Assembly: GCA_046542255.1 (NCBI GenBank)
Contig: JBKHBT010000015.1
Coordinates: 1 to 45,995 of the forward strand
DNA: 45,995 bases
Direction of reading: 5' to 3'
Source: JBKHBT01 sp046542255
GTDB taxonomy: Bacteria > UBP14 > UBA6098 > JBKHBT01
The notes beneath the pieces were generated by a model that did not search any database, was not told where the DNA came from, and saw only the letters and a program-made list of their open reading frames with translations. How positions within the stretch are numbered: the first letter of the stretch is position 1; each line of letters opens with the position of its first letter. Shown here in pieces: positions 42,576 to 45,995 of this stretch. Made by a program: the position numbers and the translations under genes.

Positions 42576-44756
42576 ATGAGAAGATATTTATTATTTTGGG
42601 CAGTATTAATTCTAATTGGCTCGATTGCCTTTGCACAGGGCATTTCAATCAGAGAGATGACTATCACAAGAGACGGAATAACGCGAACACTTGATGACTG
42701 GTGGTATAGCTCGGCGGTCGATTGCTATACTGAAACCGGGCAAGTGGATATTGGTTTTTGTGTTGATACTTCTGGCTCGATGGCTGGAGCTATTGACGAT
42801 CTTTATATGAATATCGGTAGCTTTGCACATCGTATCGAAGCTATGGGCTTTGATGCAAGATTTGGCCTGTTAAACTATACTAATGTCGTGTCTTTTCCCG
42901 CAGGAAGAGATCTTTTTGATGCTGTAACCTTCGAAGATGTTTTAAGCTCTGTTTCTGCCGCCGAGGGGGGTACAGAAAATCATTGGAATGCAATCGATGA
43001 AGCCCATAGCCAATTTCATTGGAGAGCTACATCACAAAGGATTATTATTCTGATTTCAGACGAATGTTACGACCCTTCTGGGGGAGGTTCTATTGAAAGT
43101 GATTTATTAGCATCTGGTACTGCTTTATATGTTATTATGCCTACCACGAGTTCGGGTTTCGAATCTTGTGACTGGGAAGATTTTGAAGAAGTATGTATTT
43201 CCACTGGCGGCCAATTCTTTGATTATGAGACCGAAGACCTCGATGATGTACTCGACAGAATCGCTGATGATTTCGCGGATTTTGAATCGGTCTCTATCGA
43301 TGTACAAAATCTCAGCGGTGAGACACTGGATCCTATCTATGCCGAAATCTCGCCTCTTGCCTGTATCACATTGGATTCTCCGGCAGAAATGTCTGATGGC
43401 CCAATTGCCGATGGCGGCATGGCTTCTTTTACATGGGATATTACCGAGATTCCCCATTGCAATGACTATGACGATTGCTTTTGGATAACGGTCTGGAGCG
43501 GAAGCTATCGGGATAGTATTGTTGGCTGCCTCTTTATAGAAGACTGTGGCTGCCCCGGCCCAGAAGCAGAGATCATCGAACCGCCAAGATGCGGCTTTAT
43601 GACGGCTTGCGAATATCAAGAAATAGTAGTCCAATTCGAGAGCTTTTTACAGATTGATCCTTCAACTATTATCCTTAGAGTCAATGGTACAGACTATCCT
43701 ATTACTGATCCACAGATGTCTTATGACCCAGGAAGCAAGCAATTGACATTCACTCCTTCTACGCCCTGGGGCCATGATGTCGAGGTAACATTTCAATTGA
43801 CGGAAGCAGCAGATATTTCTGGCTGCGAACTTATCTATTCGGATGATTGCAATTTCTTTACTGATTTTGAACCGCCATTACCGCTGGATGTAACCTGGGA
43901 TCCCCCCTGCGGAAGCGCGGTTACCGAGACAGATATTATTTCCTTCTCATGCACTGCCTATGACGACCCAGCCGGAATGACAGTTATCGATGACTTATCA
44001 CCTGATGATGTAACAGACATTACAGACTTTATTGGTTCAATTGTAGCAGTTGGTATAAGATTTAATGGTATTCCATATGTTGGTGTAGCTGGACTTGGAT
44101 ATTATACTATTTTTCCTCATATCGGCTGGCCTCCCGGTGAAATGGATACATCGAGTGTTACCGAAATAAGCGATGGAACATCAGCCGGCCCATTTACAGC
44201 AATTACAGACTTCCATATGATAAATATAGCTTGTATGTCCATGGCAGGTTATCCAGATTGTGGCCCAGAAGACTGGGAGATATCGGCATCATTCCCGGCT
44301 TCTGTTGCTCAGGAATGGGCTTTGGGCGCGGCAGATATCGAGATATGTTTCGATTTACGCGATCTGGTGAGTCCTGACTATTGCGGCCCCAATGATACAT
44401 CATTATGCTGTACATATCACCTTCCGTCCGGATGTGTTCCCGGCTATGCCGAAATCCTTTGCCCTATGCCATGTGGCGAGTTTACTTCCTGTGAAGAGCA
44501 GTTTATGCAATTCGGCCTATATGACACAACAGGCGCATCCATAGACACGATGAGAGCGTATTTTACTGCCGAGGTTCATCATTCAAGCGGCGGAGTGGAT
44601 ACATATAACATCTTTGAACCATCTGACAATGTCTATTTTACTGGTTCTGGCTCGAGTGTAGAGGCATTTGTATCGATGCCATGGGAAGATGGTGATTCTG
44701 TTTGGATTTCGCTCGATTCTTTCTATACCACAGCAGGCTGTAGGACTATTCCCTAA
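42576..44756 (+). CDS. Secreted VWA-domain protein with Ig-like modules and no sorting tail
   Basis: A 726-residue exported protein. Signal peptide 1-20. A von Willebrand factor A domain (about 55-235) has the metal-ion-dependent adhesion site start DTSGS (64-68) and ILISDE later. From about 330 on it contains Ig-like modules of the type seen in the 1995-residue protein, with cysteine pairs (PPRCGFMTACEYQEIVV and CPMPCGEFTSCEEQFM) and PWxxDxVxxxL strands. It ends in CRTIP within the last module, and lacks a CHU_C or PNPFN tail. No frame continues the module after the stop. It may be released, truncated or assembled with a partner. Cysteine content is unusually high. Confidence 0.8.
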   Translation: MRRYLLFWAVLILIGSIAFAQGISIREMTITRDGITRTLDDWWYSSAVDCYTETGQVDIGFCVDTSGSMAGAIDDLYMNIGSFAHRIEAMGFDARFGLLNYTNVVSFPAGRDLFDAVTFEDVLSSVSAAEGGTENHWNAIDEAHSQFHWRATSQRIIILISDECYDPSGGGSIESDLLASGTALYVIMPTTSSGFESCDWEDFEEVCISTGGQFFDYETEDLDDVLDRIADDFADFESVSIDVQNLSGETLDPIYAEISPLACITLDSPAEMSDGPIADGGMASFTWDITEIPHCNDYDDCFWITVWSGSYRDSIVGCLFIEDCGCPGPEAEIIEPPRCGFMTACEYQEIVVQFESFLQIDPSTIILRVNGTDYPITDPQMSYDPGSKQLTFTPSTPWGHDVEVTFQLTEAADISGCELIYSDDCNFFTDFEPPLPLDVTWDPPCGSAVTETDIISFSCTAYDDPAGMTVIDDLSPDDVTDITDFIGSIVAVGIRFNGIPYVGVAGLGYYTIFPHIGWPPGEMDTSSVTEISDGTSAGPFTAITDFHMINIACMSMAGYPDCGPEDWEISASFPASVAQEWALGAADIEICFDLRDLVSPDYCGPNDTSLCCTYHLPSGCVPGYAEILCPMPCGEFTSCEEQFMQFGLYDTTGASIDTMRAYFTAEVHHSSGGVDTYNIFEPSDNVYFTGSGSSVEAFVSMPWEDGDSVWISLDSFYTTAGCRTIP

Positions 44757-44852
44757 GATAGATATCGAAGTTAATAAAAAAAGAATGCTGCTTTTAACAA
44801 CATTCTTTAAGATTTTGATAGAATCAAAAGTAAGGATAGCCTGATCTTTAAA

Positions 44853-45221
44853 TCATTCAGCGAGAACTTCTTCAATAGTCTTAAGTAGGACTTTCCTATC
44901 GAGTGGCTTAACGAGAGTTTTGATAGCGCCGAAAGCCTCGGCGGTTTCTAAATATGTGCTGGGCCTTACCCGTGAACCACCTGAAATTGCAATGATTTTT
45001 ACATCTGGATATTCATTTCTAAGCTCGAAAATGGTAATAATACCTTCTTTTACCGGCATGATAATGTCAGTAATTACAAGGTCGATATCATTATTTTTAT
45101 AAACCTGGATAGCCTTTTCGCCATCACCGGCATCATAAATTGTATATCCTTCACGTTCGAGCATCTGGCGAAGCATTCGCCTGATTTCAATCTCATCGTC
45201 AACTATTAATATTGAGGCCAT
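44853..45221 (-). CDS. Single-domain response regulator (receiver)
   Basis: A CheY-like receiver of 122 residues without an output domain. It has the acidic pair DDE near the start, the phosphoacceptor Asp in LVITDIIMP, the AISGG switch segment and the conserved LVKPL lysine. GGAG lies six bases before the ATG at 45221, so the in-frame ATG at 45236 is not favoured. It belongs to the subtype with AxSGG...YLETAEAFGA found in signalling cascades of anaerobes. No histidine kinase is in the window, so its partner is unknown. It is a paralogue of the next protein. Confidence 0.9.
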   Translation of the reverse strand: MASILIVDDEIEIRRMLRQMLEREGYTIYDAGDGEKAIQVYKNNDIDLVITDIIMPVKEGIITIFELRNEYPDVKIIAISGGSRVRPSTYLETAEAFGAIKTLVKPLDRKVLLKTIEEVLAE

Positions 45222-45319
45222 ATGTTTCTCCTGCATTTTATACCTTTATTATACTATTCGGCATTACAAACAGGTAATTTAGAATAATATAATAAAAGCT
45301 AAAAATGTAAAGAAACTTT

Positions 45320-45697
45320 TTAAAAAGAAGCTCCGTTTTGGCAAAAATGCTTAACAATTTCTAAAAGGTCTTCTGGTTTGACAGGCTTTTTAAGGGTCTC
45401 TTCGGCGCCGAAGGCTTCTGCACTTTCAAGATAGAACAAAGGGCCAGCGAAACCGCCACCGCTCATTGCAATGAAATAGGTATCGGGTTTTTCGGCTTTG
45501 AGTTTTTCTATTAGTGCTATGCCTTCCATTCCCGGCATAATTATATCTGTGATTACAATCTCATAAGGGTTTTGATGAAATTTTTCAATGGCCTCGTAGC
45601 CATCGGAGGCAGTATCTATTTCATAACCTTCTTGAATAAGAATTTCGCTTATTATATCACGAATTGTTTTGTCATCATCGACTACGAGTATTTTCAT
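45320..45697 (-). CDS. Single-domain response regulator (receiver), paralogue
   Basis: A 125-residue CheY-like receiver with DDD at the start, phosphoacceptor in IVITDIIMPGMEG, AMSGG switch and LKKPV lysine. It is clearly related to the receiver at 44853-45221 (shared YLESAEAFGA). The ATG at 45697 is preferred over 45703 because AGGTG gives sensible spacing to the later one. About 98 bases separate the two genes. As it has its own promoter candidate upstream, the pair may be expressed together or separately. It likely relays phosphoryl groups without binding DNA. Confidence 0.9.
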   Translation of the reverse strand: MKILVVDDDKTIRDIISEILIQEGYEIDTASDGYEAIEKFHQNPYEIVITDIIMPGMEGIALIEKLKAEKPDTYFIAMSGGGFAGPLFYLESAEAFGAEETLKKPVKPEDLLEIVKHFCQNGASF

Positions 45698-45737
45698 TTG
45701 CATACACCTAGACTATATCTAATCACTTCTTAACCAA

Positions 45738-45766
45738 ATAATAACTAAAAAGAAATTTTAAGTCAA
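45738..45766 (-). promoter_or_regulatory. Candidate promoter of the receiver genes
   Basis: On the minus strand TTGACT (45761-45766), a 17-base spacer and TATTAT (45738-45743), about 41 bases before the ATG at 45697. Confidence 0.5.
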
Positions 45767-45921
45767 TAAAAAGATGTTCAAGGAATAAGTATTCTATTCT
45801 GAAAAAAACATTAAATCGCACTTTATATAGCCAGAATCAGTGTTAATTTTCCTGTTAAGCGAACATCCAGTACTTTCGCCCTTGTTGAAAAGTTCTGTCT
45901 CTTCCGTGCATTAGAAAGAAT

Positions 45922-45995
45922 CGAAGCGGAGCTTCGGATAACTTTTTGCGATACAAAGCAGAGCTTTGTATCGAGGGTGGTTTGGAGCTTTGTAT
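45922..45995. repeat. Cluster of short palindromic repeats at the window edge
   Basis: CGAAGC-GGA-GCTTCG (45922-45936) and the 23-base GATACAAAGC-AGA-GCTTTGTATC (45950-45972) are palindromes with a three-base loop and an AAGC-N3-GCTT core. A third partial copy, AGCTTTGTAT (45986-45995), is cut by the window end. The spacer between 45773 and 45921 shows no gene. The same architecture occurs at 30763-30785. These may be REP-like elements. Confidence 0.65.

Noticed and set aside
44781..44806. Terminator after the VWA gene
   Set aside because: Only a 7-base AAGAATG/CATTCTT stem with poor T-run is visible; it is too weak to call.
1..45995. CRISPR arrays, insertion sequences, prophage or rRNA genes
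   Set aside because: No regularly spaced repeats, transposase, integrase or phage structural genes, and no rRNA-like stretch, were found.

Overview
The window looks like a contig piece from an AT-rich, Gram-negative-type anaerobe of the Fibrobacterota-Chlorobiota-Bacteroidota (FCB) superphylum or a related candidate phylum. This is inferred from secreted proteins with PNPFN/CHU_C-type C-terminal domains of the type IX secretion style, an OmpA-like envelope protein, a class A penicillin-binding protein, 2-oxoacid:ferredoxin oxidoreductase, superoxide reductase and a 2[4Fe-4S] ferredoxin. There is no rRNA, phage, insertion sequence or CRISPR array. One tRNA is present. Coding density is high and most genes have overlapping or near-abutting starts.

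Layout. (1) 208-3353, plus strand: a tightly coupled cofactor operon folB-folK-deoxynucleoside kinase-panB-panC, meeting xseA (minus) tail to tail with a 4-base overlap. (2) 4884-7166: a secreted protein with a type-A-like sorting tail. (3) 7206-8345: rmuC. (4) 20397 down to 8554, minus: a four-gene run with 1-4 base overlaps or 2-base gaps: thiE, a 1995-residue protein of alternating Ig-like modules, a 947-residue barrel/CARDB/OmpA protein and a PBP1B-like peptidoglycan synthase. (5) 20631-21560: two tandem Tic20/DUF4870-like membrane paralogues separated by a strong hairpin terminator. (6) 25651 down to 21564, minus: a stress-type operon with a stand-alone LigD phosphoesterase, a small protein that looks like a decayed ATP-dependent ligase domain, a six-BON periplasmic protein, a small membrane protein, a double PRC-barrel protein and two short helical proteins. 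(7) 27604-25804: Rrf2-type regulator and a flavin disulfide oxidoreductase, divergent from (8) 27786-30704: korA(gamma-alpha fusion)-korB-superoxide reductase. (9) 31089-31994: phosphate butyryl/acetyltransferase-like gene with its own promoter and terminator. (10) 34118-32067: large M29-like aminopeptidase. (11) 39257-34228: a secreted multidomain protein and an outer-membrane barrel. (12) 39504-42150: a zinc-ribbon membrane protein, coaBC with a DtxR-type regulator upstream, and ferredoxin. (13) 42346-44756: tRNA (CAT) and a secreted VWA protein built from the same Ig-like modules as the giant protein. (14) 45697-44853: two single-domain response regulators. The window ends in a cluster of palindromic repeats.

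Functionally, panBC and coaBC supply CoA; korAB, ferredoxin and the Ptb-like enzyme fit CoA- and ferredoxin-based anaerobic carbon metabolism; superoxide reductase, Rrf2 and the disulfide oxidoreductase form an oxygen/redox-stress neighbourhood. The most unusual points are the phosphoesterase plus ligase-remnant pair, the 207-residue-period Ig dyads shared with the VWA protein, a Cys-to-Ser change at a predicted cluster ligand of KorB, apparently leaderless promoters before folB, thiE and the DtxR-like gene, and a 23-base palindrome family.
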